Shown in pieces: positions 49,201 to 63,101 of a DNA stretch of 64,000 nucleotides. Source of the stretch: Siderastrea radians. Lineage: Eukaryota; Cnidaria; Anthozoa; Scleractinia; Rhizangiidae. The DNA lies in the NCBI GenBank assembly GCA_964017195.1, contig OZ024896.1, positions 7,521,442 through 7,585,441 on the forward strand. Reading direction: 5' to 3'. The notes beneath the pieces are model-generated. The model saw nothing but the letters and a program-made list of their open reading frames with translations, did not search any database and had not been told where the DNA came from. How positions within the stretch are numbered: the stretch's first letter is position 1; each line of letters begins with the position of its first letter. A program made the translations under genes and the position numbers.

Positions 49201-52200
49201 ACATATGTCAAAGGCCTGGAGTTCAGTGTTCCTTCCACTTCAACCAGAATAGTATGCAGCTCGTCATAGTTAAGCCTTGCATTCCTTAAGGTCTTTCGCA
49301 AACACCTCTTCACATTCTGGATCATCCTTTCGAAAAAGCCACCCCACCAGGGTGCTCTGTCCACATTAAATCGCCACGTAATCCTTCTACCAGCAATGAA
49401 TCTCTTAACACTGGGATACGAAAACACCTTGCGCAAAACCTTTGCTGCAGACTTGAATGTTTTCGCATTGTCAGAAACAATGATTTCTGGTGTGCCCCTT
49501 CTCGCTGTGAGTCTTCGCAGACAACGGATGAACGTGTCAGCTGACATATCTGTAGCAAGTTCCAAATGAATGGCTCTGGTTGAGCAGCACGTAAACAGGA
49601 GGACGTACACTTTCTGCAACTCCGAATGATTCGATTCCTTAGTGTACAGCGGTCCTGCATAATCCACTCCAACATAAGTAAATGCAGGTTTCTGACTCAA
49701 TCTAAATTCTGGAAGATCACCTTGAGGGGGTACTCTATAGCCACGCCCTTCATATCTGCGACACACCGTACAGCTAGCGAGTATCTTCTTCACATATTGC
49801 CTCCCTCTTATGATCCAATAACGTGTTCTCAGCTAGGCTAGGGTAGCTTCCACCTTGTTGTGGTGCACTCTCTCATGGGCTTGCCTCACCAGCAAGGTTG
49901 AAATATGGTGGTCTCTTGGTAGTAATGCTGGAAATTTAGGGCGCGTTTTTTTATCCACAATTCTGGAATAAGAATGGTTGGTACGGAATGCTAGGAATAA
50001 TTCGGATTGTCTGCATAAAAAAACGCCCGTCGAGATGCGCGGTCCTGGTCCTGCCTTTTTCTTGTACGAAACATCACTGAAAAAAACCTCGTACTTTTGG
50101 TACAATGAAATTAGAAGCAATGTTTCATTGTGTCCAAAAGTGTAACCTGATTTTTTCTCCGGTAGAGACGTATTTGAATCCACAGCGCTCATCTCGCCAT
50201 CTGCCATCTTGGATTTTCATTCGCAACATTCTGTTCATTCTGCCCCTGGGAGCAGAATGGATGGAATGGCGTTCTGTCCATTCCGGAATAGGAATGCGGA
50301 ATAGAAAAACGCGCATATTTTACATTCTGGCCATTCTCATTCCAGAATTGTGAATAAAAAAACGCGCCCTTAGTCTCGAGTGGTAAATCAGCATTGGCGA
50401 TTCGTCCCTTACACCTCAACACCCCACTGTCATCTTCGTAGACACCAAACTCGCGTTCCAATTGACTGTAATTCGCTTGTGACTTCATATTCTTCTGGAC
50501 ACTTCTCAACCATTGTGTTTCGGCATTCACAACTTCTTCTACTGTTAATTCACCTTCACAGACAGTTTCCTCCTTTGACATCTTTGTCTTAATCTTCAGA
50601 TTTCTCACAAAACGCAACACCAAGGCTGTAATACGGAACAACTTGTCGGAGCAGCTGAAATCTGTAATAGGGATACAAGCTTCGAGGTCGGGTCTACCAG
50701 TCGACGCAAGGAGTACTGTTTCCTCAGTGGCCTCCAATGCTTGTGCCTTCTTCAACTCTGTGCGACACTCTTCAGTAATAGATTCAAGGCATTCCTCAAA
50801 CTTCGGCCAATTTGTCTTTGGTTCTGACAGCCACCATGGTCCACTCCACCACAACTGGTTACTCTTCAACTTGGAGGCGACTTCTCCACGGGATCCGATG
50901 TCTGCTGGGTTCTCAAGTCCTGGGCAATGGTTCCACATTGATTCTTCAGTTAAGGACCGAATTTCATTTACACGATTCTGGACAAACTGCTTCCATTCCT
51001 TGGACCCCTTTATCCAGAAGATTGCCGTCTTGCTGTCCAGCCACAAGTGCGTCTCGTTAATTTGAATCTTTGGCTCCAATGTTTCTTTCACTGAAGACAC
51101 CAGTCTTGCCAGGATCACTCCGGACAGCAACTCAAGTCTAGGGATAGACTGCTTTGATAGAGGTGCCACTCTGGTTTTGGATGAGAGCAAAACCGGGTGA
51201 TATCCACTGCTTGCTTCAAGAACCAAGTACACCACCGCACAATAGGCCTTCTCTGAAGCGTCCCCGAAACCATGAATAGTACAGGAGACAATCTCTTCCT
51301 CCAAGCCAGCATAAACACACCGCGGCACTAATACTCGCTGCACCTCTTGTAGGTCCTGAAGCCACCTCATCCACTCTCTCCGGGCTGGCTCTGGGAGTAG
51401 TGCATCCCAGTCAAACTTCTCCTGGCAAAGCATTTGAAACAAAACCTTCATCTGTACAAGAACTGGACTAAGTACTCCAAGGGGATCAAAGAAGCTTGAA
51501 GTGATCTTCAACAAATTTCTCCTCGTTCGCTCCAAACCCTCTGCAAGCTTCAGCAGTGCTTCAAATTTAAAAATGAACTCATCAGAAACACAGTCCCAAT
51601 TAAGTCCCAGAACCTTATGTTCATTCTTCATGTCGAGTTTCTCCAAGTGTCCCATGGTGGTTTTTGCATAAGACTCTGTGTCTTCCATTACAGGGGAATT
51701 CTCGTCAATTCTGGTCTGATCTTCACAAATCAATTCAAGCAGCTGAGGTGAATTAGAGATCCACTTTCTCAAGTTAAATCCACCTTCTGATAGACACTTC
51801 TTTGATTTCTGGTAAAGCGACAGACATTTCTCAAGATTTTTCTCTCCCGATACTAGGTCATCCACATAGAATGAGTTCAACAAGTTCTCAACAAACTCTG
51901 GATCCGCCTGGTACTGACTGATGTGGTGCTTCAGCGTGGCATTTAGAAGGAAAGGGCTTGCATTGACACCGAACACAACACGGCAAAACCTGTACAGCAC
52001 CAATCCTGGATCATCTCGTTCTAAACTGTCAACCCAAAGAAATCGAAGGACGTCACGATCTTGATCACTAACTCTGATGTTGAGAAAGGCTTTCTCAATG
52101 TCCGCTACTAGTGCAATCCTTTTCTCCCTGAACCGCAGGAGTATCTTGAAAATCGTAGGGGTTAAGGCTGGCCCTGAATAAAGACAGTCATTTAGACTTG

Positions 52201-55200
52201 GGCTATCAATGGTGGCCTTTGACGAGGCATCAAACACAACACGCAACTTGGTTGTCAGGGCGTCCCTACGCACCACCCCATGGTGAGGTAAATAATGAAC
52301 CTTTCCAACATCTGGACATTTTGTACGGTCCACTCTTTCAATTATCCCACTCTGCAACTGATCCTGAATAATGGCATCGTATTCTCTTAAGATGTCTGGT
52401 TCTCTCCTAAGGCGTTTCAATTGTGAGCTCAATCGCGCTACACTGTTCTCAAAGTTATCGGGAAGCAACTTGTGGTGCTCCTTCCACGGTAAGTGCACTG
52501 AATACTTGCTGTCTTCAAAACTTAAATTCTTCTCGAAAGCTTCATGGACTGTATCTCGATCTCGGATGCCAACAGAATCCAAGTCCCATAGTCGCTGCAG
52601 ATCCGTCCGCAGGGTATCTTCGGTTTCTCTCGAATCTATTCTCAATACATGAGTTGACGAAAACTGTATGCTTGACAGCCTCTCCTGGGGAAGGTTTTCA
52701 ACCGGGCCGGACAACACCCATCCCACTTTCGTTGAGACAGCGACGGGACCACCTTGACCTGACTCCTCCCCCCGTATTGTCTTGCCATCGAAGAAATTCC
52801 AGATGTAGTCTGAACCAATTAACAAATCAATCTGCATTGGACCACCATCAGAGCAAGTGTCAGCGAAATCAATGTCCCGCAAGCGTGGATAGCTCTCCTT
52901 TACCCAGTGAAGGTCTTGGCCTTGTAAGTCACTACAAATACGAGGAACTGAGAAAGCATTCAAAGTCATTTCAAAGCCTGTCTCTGGCTTAGTTAAGGCT
53001 AGTTCAATGAGATTAACTGCTTGTAACTGCTGGTCCTGGTTACCAAATGTTGCAATCCTTAGGGTCTCTGTCTTGATAGTCTCCAGTTTCAATGAATCCA
53101 CAACTCCCTGGGAAACGTACGACCTCTGAGCCCCAGTGTCAAAAATAGCACGAACCTTTAAACTGTGGGCGGATCCCATTCCTGGCCTTGATACAACAAC
53201 TTGCGCAGTTTGAAGAAACACATGCATTCCTGAGCTGACATGCATTGCAGGTGTGGACATTTCAGGCAAATTACATGCACCCTCCATTGCAGAATTGCCA
53301 CTGACACATGATTTCCCACCATCACAAACAGCCAAGTGATGACGGCCCTGGCATCCAAAACACTGAATTTTTGAGTCACAATTGCGGGCCATGTGTCCTC
53401 CGCGGCGCAAACAAATGAAACATCTCCCTTGTTTCTTCAGAATATCCTTCCTTTGGTCAACATTTGTCACAACACGGCAATCAGACGCTCGGTGGGCTCC
53501 CTCGCAAAACAAACAGTTAAACTCCCCTCGGTTTCCGCTCAATAATGCACTCCCAGTTGGGTAGGGTTTCTTAACAGGCGGCCTTTCAGTAGATGGGCGA
53601 ATGTTACAGCGCTCACGGGCTTCCACTTCGGATTTTACGGCCTGAAGTACAGAGTCGAGCTTCCAGTCACCCTTGTGTTCCCGACTTACTATCAATCGTA
53701 ACTCATCTGGTAATTTTTCCATGAAAATCGGTATCAGTAAGGCACCATATTGATCCGATTCGATTCCAAGGGCCTGCAGTCCCCTCACTTGGATTTCCAC
53801 CTTATCAAGCACAGCTCGCATACCCTTGATGTCTGACAATGCCGTCACCGGTTTCAACTTCAAAAGAGCTTCCATGTGAGAACTGATAATGAGCTGTTTG
53901 TTTCCAAATCTCTCCTTCAGGATATCAACAGCATTCGCGTAATTAGGCTCTGTCAATGCCAGTCCTGTTATAGCCGATAAGGCTGCACCCTCAAGCAAGC
54001 TCTTCAAGTAGTTCAATTTGTCGACATTCTTGAGCGCCTTGTTTGTGTGCACGGCTGAACTGAACGAGTCCCAAAAGGACTGCCATTCTTTCGGATCGCC
54101 AGTAAACTTCTTGATTTGCAATTTCGGTAACTTCGCGTTAACAGGTTGAGTTGAAACACCTGGATTACTGTGGAGCGGAACGGTAGATTCGTTTTCGCTG
54201 GTTTGGCATCGTTGTAATTTTACCAGAGCGGCGTGGATTTGGGCGCGAAATTCCTCCGATTCTTCTACTTCAGTTACGATGTTCGGCTCCTCTACTGCGG
54301 CCAGAATTGACTCATCCAGTGATTTTAAGGTCGCTAATTTATCGTTGAGTGTAATGATGATCCGTGTAACCTTGTCCTTTGCGACAACTGAACCATCAAA
54401 TTCGCTTAAAGCTTCGTCCACGGCTGCAAGCACTTTCTTGGCATGTTCTCTGTGTGCTTCGCGAATCTTCTTATTTTTAGTCAATTTTCCCGGCATGTCG
54501 ATCGCATCCGGCTCCAAAGGACCACTTGTCTTGAATTTTATCACTCTCCTTTAATTTTCAAATCTAAAAATACAGATTCCAGCAACTAACGGGTTTCAAA
54601 ACCGTTCTCTAACACATGTTTTGTACAAAAAAAAGCAAAAGCGAAAAGTCATCAAGTTCAAAATTCACCAATGTTCACGTGATCACGTGATCCGTTCACG
54701 TGTTAAAAATGTCACGTTCCAAAAATGTCACACTACAAACAAAATAATCCGTGACATGGGGAGGGCAGGAGCGGGTGTCTGTACACGGGCTACGCAGCAA
54801 TCGTAACAAATATTATAGAAAGAACTACAATGTAATTGCTTCTATTGAGTATAAGATAGGCCCACGGATAGAATCATTTGTTGGCTTTACCCAATAGTCC
54901 TCAAAGGAAGCTGAAAGCTTATTACTCAAGAAGGAGCGAAAAAGTTATGGAATAAGCTAAAATGATTTCAGCCGCGGAAGAAAGCGCAGAGTCGGGTGTG
55001 CTGGTGTGCCGTTGTTGAAGGCCGTTGTTGATCGCTCGTTACGTTAACACACAAATTTTGTCAGATCGCTCCCTTGACGAATCGCCCCAGGTACTAAACC
55101 TTGTCGTATTAAGACAACTCTTCTCCTAACATCAGAGAGTCATCCCTAGTTGAAGTGCTATTCACGTTACGTTTTCGTCAGGGGCGATTGCATAAAATGT

Positions 55201-58200
55201 TCGATGAATGCCATAACAACATCAACCGTCCACAGAGGAATGTTTGAGCCTAAACCATACTGCATACCCTAAATACTACATTGTTTATTCAAGCGTTCTG
55301 CGTTTGGCATTCCGATGTATCAACAGAGCGAGATGTCTGGGGGCGAATTAATTGATTCTGGCTTTTACTAACTCGTCCTCTCCTTCAGATGGTGCGGCTT
55401 CCTCCTTTTCAATGGGAATAAACCTTCCTTTGGATGGATGTTCTAGCGTCTTCTTCTTCTTCTTGCTCACTTTGTTCCGCATCACTTTGGCAAAGTCTTT
55501 GATGTCTTCTTTTTGCGTCGACTACGGGTATTAAAGGAAAAAAAAATAGAATTATTTTCTGTCAAGTGTTAGATCAATTTCTTGGCAAATCCAGTCACTG
55601 TATATCGCAGTCATTACTTGACCCTTCAATTCAACCAGACCTTGATTTTTTCCCCAAACAAAAAGCTTGACCATACGAGACCAGCGATAAATGAAAAAGT
55701 GCAGTCAGTGTCAAAACACATGGCCAGTTCCAAGGTGCTTTTCCTCATATTGGCATATCCAATACACTGTACACGACAATGAAGATGACGATAACAACGA
55801 TGACAATATTTGCATGGATTATGCGCTAACAACAGCAAAACTACTGTACTTTTGTATAAAAAGAGATCAGACGTCAACACACAGTCAGTGTAGAAGGCGT
55901 GTCTATCTGCCGCTATGAATCCCGTTAAGGACGGTGCCTCCTTTTGTTGCTGCGCATACGTTCTGCGCATCTCGGGATATTCGAGTTTCTTAAGGAATTG
56001 GCCCACCAATGCAACAATATTCTTGCGCAGTTTATGACTATACGGAAAAAGCAGATCTTAGCAAGGGGTACCAGAATCCAAAAAGAAAATTGGGGGTAAC
56101 CACGCATTTTTACGAGATAATTGAGCTTAAATTTGGAAAGAAATTGTCATATATTCTTTGTTTTTCAACGCTGTTTTAGAATTATGGTTGCTTAATTATC
56201 TCCGAAAAAAGCGTGGTTACCCACATTTTTCTTTTCGGATTCCAATAACCCTTGCTAAGTTCTACTTTTTCCCCATAGTCATAACCTTTGCAAAAATACA
56301 TCTGTATTAGGAGGCACCGTCCTTAAAAGTTGTTTAGTGAAAAGGTCAACAGCTTAACGCCAGCGCCGTGTTTGTTATTAAATCTGGTTTGCGTTTTTCT
56401 CCTGTAAACCAATGAGAAGGATGCAAACTCTTGGAAGATGGGCTGTCTTGCATTACAAAGAGGTGCCTGATCTTAGGATAGTATTTGACGTCTGACCCCC
56501 GAGGGCGCAGTTTACTCAGTATACGACTGCAGGAGGAGGTGCGAAGGCCTTTTTTCGGGCCGACAAAAGGCCTTCGCACCTTCCCGATTTGGGCCTTTTT
56601 GGGTTAGAAATTTTCTGGTAAACTTATTTTGGGTACAAAGATTTTGGCAGGACTGTTTTAGGGTTCATAAAAAGCGAGTGTACATCAGGGTGCCAGATGC
56701 ATGATGAATAAAGAAAGCTCGAAGCATAAACTGTGTCATTAAACAAGGACTTTTTAAGGTTACGAACTGGGCCGTTGGACTTCTTTTGGATCCAGTTTTA
56801 GTCTAATGGAACTTTTTTGGGTTTAAAATTTAGCCTCATTCACATCTCTCCGTCACTAGTATACCTGAGAAGCCTCTAGGTATAAGACAAACTCACCACT
56901 AGACAATACTCTTGAGTAGGGTGTCCTATTTTGTGCTGTTTAGTCACACGACCAGACCAGAAACATCCCTGCAAAAAAACAAGTTAAACGGTAAATGCAG
57001 CATGTAACACACATCACAAGTCTTCAACCGATAACACACAACATTGACCAATATTGAAGATCAGTGGAAGAAACTGACCAACGATAACATAGTCTCTCTC
57101 ACCTGACAAAGGTCATAATTGAAGCATTTTAAACAACGGTATCTGGTGAAAATGAACAAATATTATTAGTTATCTTTTTAAGAACATTGGGAGATTTGTT
57201 ATGGTTCGTTTGAATGGCGGAATATATGAACAACAGGCCGTTCATGGACTCACCTGAAACCAACTATAGGATACATCTTACAAACATTGCATTTCGCCTC
57301 GTGTTTAACTGTGAAAAGAAACAATGTGTTTGATGGTCAGTTTTGAGTGTTTTTTTTATTTTTTAATTTAAGTGTTGAAGTGTTCAGCTTAAATAACTAA
57401 TTGTGGACAGTGTTTAAAGCTACCGTATAGTAAAAGTACAGTAAGCTTTCCCGAGTCAACGGGTATTGCTAAAAGCCGTGACTTAAAAAGTACCTTTTAT
57501 AATACACGTTTTCGTGTTGTACCTGTTTCTGACACTCGTAATCTGTGAAGGGTAGGAAGCCATACAATGGTTTGAGGTTCAGCAATCATCCAGTCAATAA
57601 ACTCCTCAGCAGTCACAGGCTGTCTGCTATGGGCCTGGTGAAACAGTTTTCGTTCACATGCAATCAAGATCCCTTTCCATATGAAAGGCTGTAAACTACA
57701 TGTAGGCCTTACTTTAAAAACGAGGCTTAAAGCAACTTGGAAGAGGCCTATAGAGAGTTTCTAATTCTGGTTGTGAAGAATTTAGATGTCAGTAGTAATA
57801 AGTGGAACACTTATTCAACACTTTCATATTTGTATATGTAATCGCATGAGGCCGAGTAGAATTAAGGATAAATTTCCACGCGTATTTTCAAATTTTTCAC
57901 AAAATTGCCCGAGTCGCGCAGCGACGAGGGCAATTTGTGAAAACTTTGAAAATACAAGTGAAATTTATCCTTAATTCTACGAGGACTCAATGCGATTACT
58001 TGTTTATAACACAGAGGGCAAAATTTTCGGAAAACTTTCCATGCACGTTGAAACACAATCAGCCGGCCCTCAGAATAATTATAAAAGTACCCGCTCGTAA
58101 ACAGTTCACCAAACAAGCATTTTAACTGTTGCTCAGCGCACAGAACAAGAAAGACTGACCATTATGTACATCTTAAGAGATAAATACAATTCTAGTTCAT

Positions 58201-61200
58201 TGACAAAACACACTTATAACTCGATTAACTAAGTAAATTTTATTCACCTGAGTTGCAAAGCTTCCTCTCGCTGGAAAAGTTATCGACCGCGTCGCTCCAA
58301 AGTTTTCAGTAGTTTTAAAACAAATAACAATTTGCTGTTTCCCGTAACACATATAGGTTCACCTTTTGGAATTCCTCTTCAAGCAAACACCCGATTTCCA
58401 TACCATTTTTAACAACCATCTCGGTTAAAAGTCAAACTTTGAGGCGATCCTTGTGTTGAACAACTCAAAATGCGTTTTTCGTTTCAAGACGCCTACAAAA
58501 TGCAAATGGCGCGCTCTCGCGCTCAGCCAATCAAATGCGAGTAATTCTGGCGCTTGGCCAATCACGAATTAGTAATTTTGCCCTCGTCCGAAAGAAAATT
58601 AAGAAAAAATGCCCTCTGTCTCAACCAATCAGCATTCAGTAATTTTGCCTTCTATGTTATAAGGTCAAAAATAAACTGTCATATTTTGGTGTAAGAGATC
58701 TAAGAGATGTCACACCCTGCTCCAGGCCCTCACACTCACTCTGATTATGGGGAACAAAAGAACATTGACAGGAGTAATCTGAAAAAATACCATGAGTACC
58801 ACCAGAAGTTAGCCTGAGAAAACAGCCAACGTTTTGCAAGGTCGCCACCTGAGCCGATTCGACTCAAGGGAAATCAGGTCGTAAAGTCCTTCAAGTATCT
58901 GCGCGTGACACAATAAGAGATAACAAGGAACGCATAACATGGACCTTTCTCGTTCTTAAGCGTCACTGATGCGACACTAAACAGGAACATTGTAATGAAC
59001 CTTCTTCCTCGCTTGTGTTGTCGATCTGAACGATTTGCACACGGAACGACAAGAAGATAACATGAACCTTCCTCGTTCTTAAAGCGTGATGCGACACTAA
59101 ACAGGAAAATTGCAACGAACCTTCTCCCTCGCTTGTGTTGTCGATCTGAAGGATTTGCACACGGAACAACAAGAAGATAACATGAACCTTCCTCGTTCTT
59201 AAAGTGAGTCGATTCGACCACTTTTCCCACCCTCCCTGTTCGCCTTCTTGTGTGATTTTTTTCTAAGTGTCTCGCAAATCGACTTTCCAGTTAGTCGAAT
59301 CGACTACACAACAGACGATTTGAGTCGAATCGACTCGAAACGGGTCGATTCGACCACTTTTCCTACCCTCCCTGTTCGCCTTCTTGTGTGATTTTTTCTA
59401 AGTGTCTCGCAAATCGACTTTCCAGCTAGTCCAATCGACTACACAACGGACGATTTGAGTCGAATCGACTCGAATCGAGTCGATTCGACCACTTTTTCAG
59501 CCCGCCCTGTTCGCCTTCTTGTGTGATTTTTTTCTAAGTGTCTCGCAAATCGACTTTCCAGTTAGTCGAATCGACTACACAACAGACGATTTGAGTCGAA
59601 TCGACTCGATTCGAGTCGATTCGACCACTTTTTCAGCCCGCCCTGTTCGCCTTCTTGTGTGATTTTTTCCTAAGTGTCTTGCAAATCGACTATCCAGTTA
59701 GTCGAATCGACTACACAACGGACGATTCGACCACTTTTTCTACCCTCCCTGTTCGCCTTTTTGTGTGATTTTTTCCTAAGTGTCTTGCAAATCGACTATC
59801 CAGTTAGTCGAATCGACTCGAATCGAGTCGATTCGACCACTTTTTCAGCCCGCCCTGTTCGCCTTCTTGTGTGATTTTTTCCTGTGTCTTGCAAATCGAC
59901 TATCCAGTTAGTCGAATCGACTACACAACGGACGATTCGACCACTTTTTCTACCCTCCCTGTTCGCCTTCTTGTGTGATTTTTTCTTAGTGTCTCGCAAA
60001 TCGACTTTCCAGTTAGTCGAATCGACTACACAACGGACGATTTGAGTCGAATAGACTTGAATCGGGTCGATTCGACCACTTTTCCTACCCTCCCTGTTCG
60101 CCTTCTTGTGTGATTTTTACTAAGTGTCTCGCAAATCGACTTTCCAGCTAGTCCAATCGACTACACAACGGACGATTTGAGTCGACTCGACTCGAATCGA
60201 GTCGATTCGACCACTTTTTCAGCCCGCCCTGTTCGCCTTCTAGTGTGATTTTTTCTAAGTGTCTCGCAAATCGACTTTCCAGTTAGTCGAATCGACTACA
60301 CAACGGACGATTCGAGTCGAATCGACTCGAATCGAGTCGATTTGACCACTTTTCCTACCTTCCTTGTTCGCCTTTTTGTGTGATTTTTTCGAAGTGTCTT
60401 GCAAGTCGACTTTCCAGTTAGTCGAATCGCCTACACAACGGACGATACAACGGACGATTCGAGTCGATTCGACCACTTTTCCTACCCTCCCTGTTCGCCT
60501 TCTTGTGTGATTTTTTTCTAAGTGTCTTGCAAATCGACTTTCCAGTTAGTCGAATCGACTACACAACGGACGATTCGAGTCAAATCGAGACGATTCGTCA
60601 CTACCTTAGACGAATCGAGTCAGTTTGGGTGTATTGGATTGGTACAACGGTGTTTGGGAGCTTTGAATCTAAGTGCTGAACTCACCCTCTCAAAGCAGTT
60701 CCTGACAGCTGGCTCAACACTGGATCCACTGAATGCTGCACTCTCGTAAATATATTTTGGAATCTAAATAAAATTCATGTGACAGAATTAACAAACTGTG
60801 CATTAAACATGCTTCAAATACATGTAACTTCCTTTAGTCCACGCTAGGTATCAGCATCTAACTTCTCCTTGAGATAACTATTAAAAATATCTTCATTTAT
60901 ACAACAAATGGGAAAGATCACTTCAATTCTCCAGCTGATGAAAAAACATCTCCTAAAAACTAAAATGAGAAATATCTGCAAAACTGTGAGGACAACATAT
61001 GTTTGATATTTAGTTAGGGGTCATATATACATTTTAAAACTAACCCAGACATAATAGCCACTAGCCTTATAACCATGCCATTTTAGCTGAGCAAACAATG
61101 GAATTGCTATTTACCTGAAGCATTTCTTGCAAGAATAATTTCAGCCTTTTACTCTCCAAAAATCCTTGGTTATTACAAAGCTGTAAAAACAAGTCTGCAA

Positions 61201-63037
61201 AAGAACATTATCATATGATTATTGAATTGAACACAACGACACTTGCTATACATGTACCCAAAAAAAAATCTTAAATGGCCCACAAATTGTAAAGTGCACT
61301 GTAAATTGGCCTATAAGAATGAGCCAGCTAATGGGTCAATAAATTGGTACAAGCTACAGGGTGTAGCTAAGTGAATTAAGCAAACAGACAACCTACTCTT
61401 AACTGTATTTTAAGCCAACTGCAGTAAATGCCACCTCTAATTCAAGCATTATTTTGGAATGCTTCATACAATGTAATTAGATATGGCAATTATAAATGTA
61501 AAGTAAACTCACATCTGTATTTCTCTTGCACCTTTTCAGAGCACATCACAGCAAGACCAACCTTAAGTGAAAGAATGGGTACAAATCCCATCCTTCCCCT
61601 GCAGTAGTAAACAAGCTAAAGTCACGGACACAGGCAGCCCAGGTGGCCCATGTAGGTTTCGGTAGCAAGAACATGCCAGGGCAATCCACATGTGAACAGG
61701 CAACAGGTCACCCACATGTTTCTTGCACAAGGACAAGCCACAGGGAACCCACATACAGTAGGAACAGGCCACAAGTTACCCACATGTTTCTTGCACAAGA
61801 GCAGGCCACAGGCACCTTACATACAGTATGTCATTTTCAACAAACAAAACTACATACACTATACAATAAGCCAAATTTCACACAACTACCACATGTCTAC
61901 CAGATCGTGTCCACACAAACTAAACACACAGGTCCTTTACCATTACCTCTAAATATTATGACTGGTCCATTACACTTATAATAGCTTGCCTAACTCCTAA
62001 CTCCCCTTAAATTTAATTTAATTTTTGAATTTTTTTATATTTCTTTTGTATTGAGCTGGCAGTGTGCTGCTTTGCAGAGGTCGCTCCCTCAATTAACATA
62101 TAACCTTAATAAAATTAATTTATATGTTTATTTTACTACTCACAACAACCACCCCAATACACACACCCCATTTTACCCCTACATTGATGCAAATCAATGT
62201 CCAATTGGGAACCCCACTAAAGGGATCCCATACATGTATTTCAACACCTAACAATGCCACATAGGTTGCTAGATATCTACCAATGTTTTTTAATAATTTT
62301 TTTTTTAATAAAAGCTTACATACAGTATGTCAGGCTACAATTTACCCTACTGGATACTGACATACTGTACAAATCCCATCCTTCCCCTGCAGCGGAAAAC
62401 AAGCTAAAGTCACATTCAGGACACAGGCAGCCCAGGTGGCCCATGTAGGTTTCGGTAGCAAGAACATGCCAAGGCAATCCACATGTGAACAGGCAAAAGG
62501 TCACCCACATGTTTCTTGTCAGTATCCAGTAGAGTAAATTGTGGCCTGACATACTGTATGTAAGCTGCCTGTGGCCTGCTCTTGTGCAAGAAACACGTGG
62601 GTAACTTGTGGCCTGTTCCTACTGTATGTGGGTTGCCTGTGGCTTGTCCTTGTACAAGAAACATGTGGGTGTCCTGTTGCCTGTTCACATGTGGTCATGT
62701 AGTCTATGGCCTGTTCTTCTGAAAAAATTATGTGGCACATAATTTTTTCAGAAGAACAGGCCACAAACTACCCACATAGAGTATGAACAAGTCACAGGTT
62801 ATCCACATGTTTCCTACACAAGAACATGCCCCAGGCTAAACCCAAACATTCCTGTGGTACAAACACGCCACAGGCAGCCCACAAAGGTTGGATTCTTTTG
62901 TGACATGAAACAACTAGGAGTATTTTGAACACTCTCCCTAGGACTGGATACCATGGTAGTTCAGGTTACATGTATGCAAAGCACTTTGACACGTTTCTAT
63001 CATGCTTCCCTGGAACCCATTTTATTCAACCAATAGG

Positions 63038-63101
<64 letters not shown>

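Larger units (their letters stand above)
48407..54756 (-). mobile_element. BEL/Pao LTR retrotransposon, 6.35 kb
   Basis: 230-bp LTRs (48407-48636 and 54527-54756) begin TGTC and end GACA and differ at one base. tgggg flanks both sides (48402-48406 and 54757-54761). Gag-pol is on the minus strand, the same as gene B, in whose intron it lies. A polypurine tract precedes the 3' LTR and a tRNA-like primer site follows the 5' LTR. It is inactivated by a MITE insertion and one nonsense codon. Confidence 0.95.
61726..62890. repeat. Complex direct and inverted repeat block
   Basis: Variants of acccacatgtttcttgcac and aggccacaggca occur in both orientations; 62519-62707 is largely the inverse of 61726-61832. 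Confidence 0.75.

Noticed and set aside
50380..53564. Many plus-strand frames of 60-190 codons
   Set aside because: They are shadows of the BEL/Pao gag-pol frame on the minus strand.
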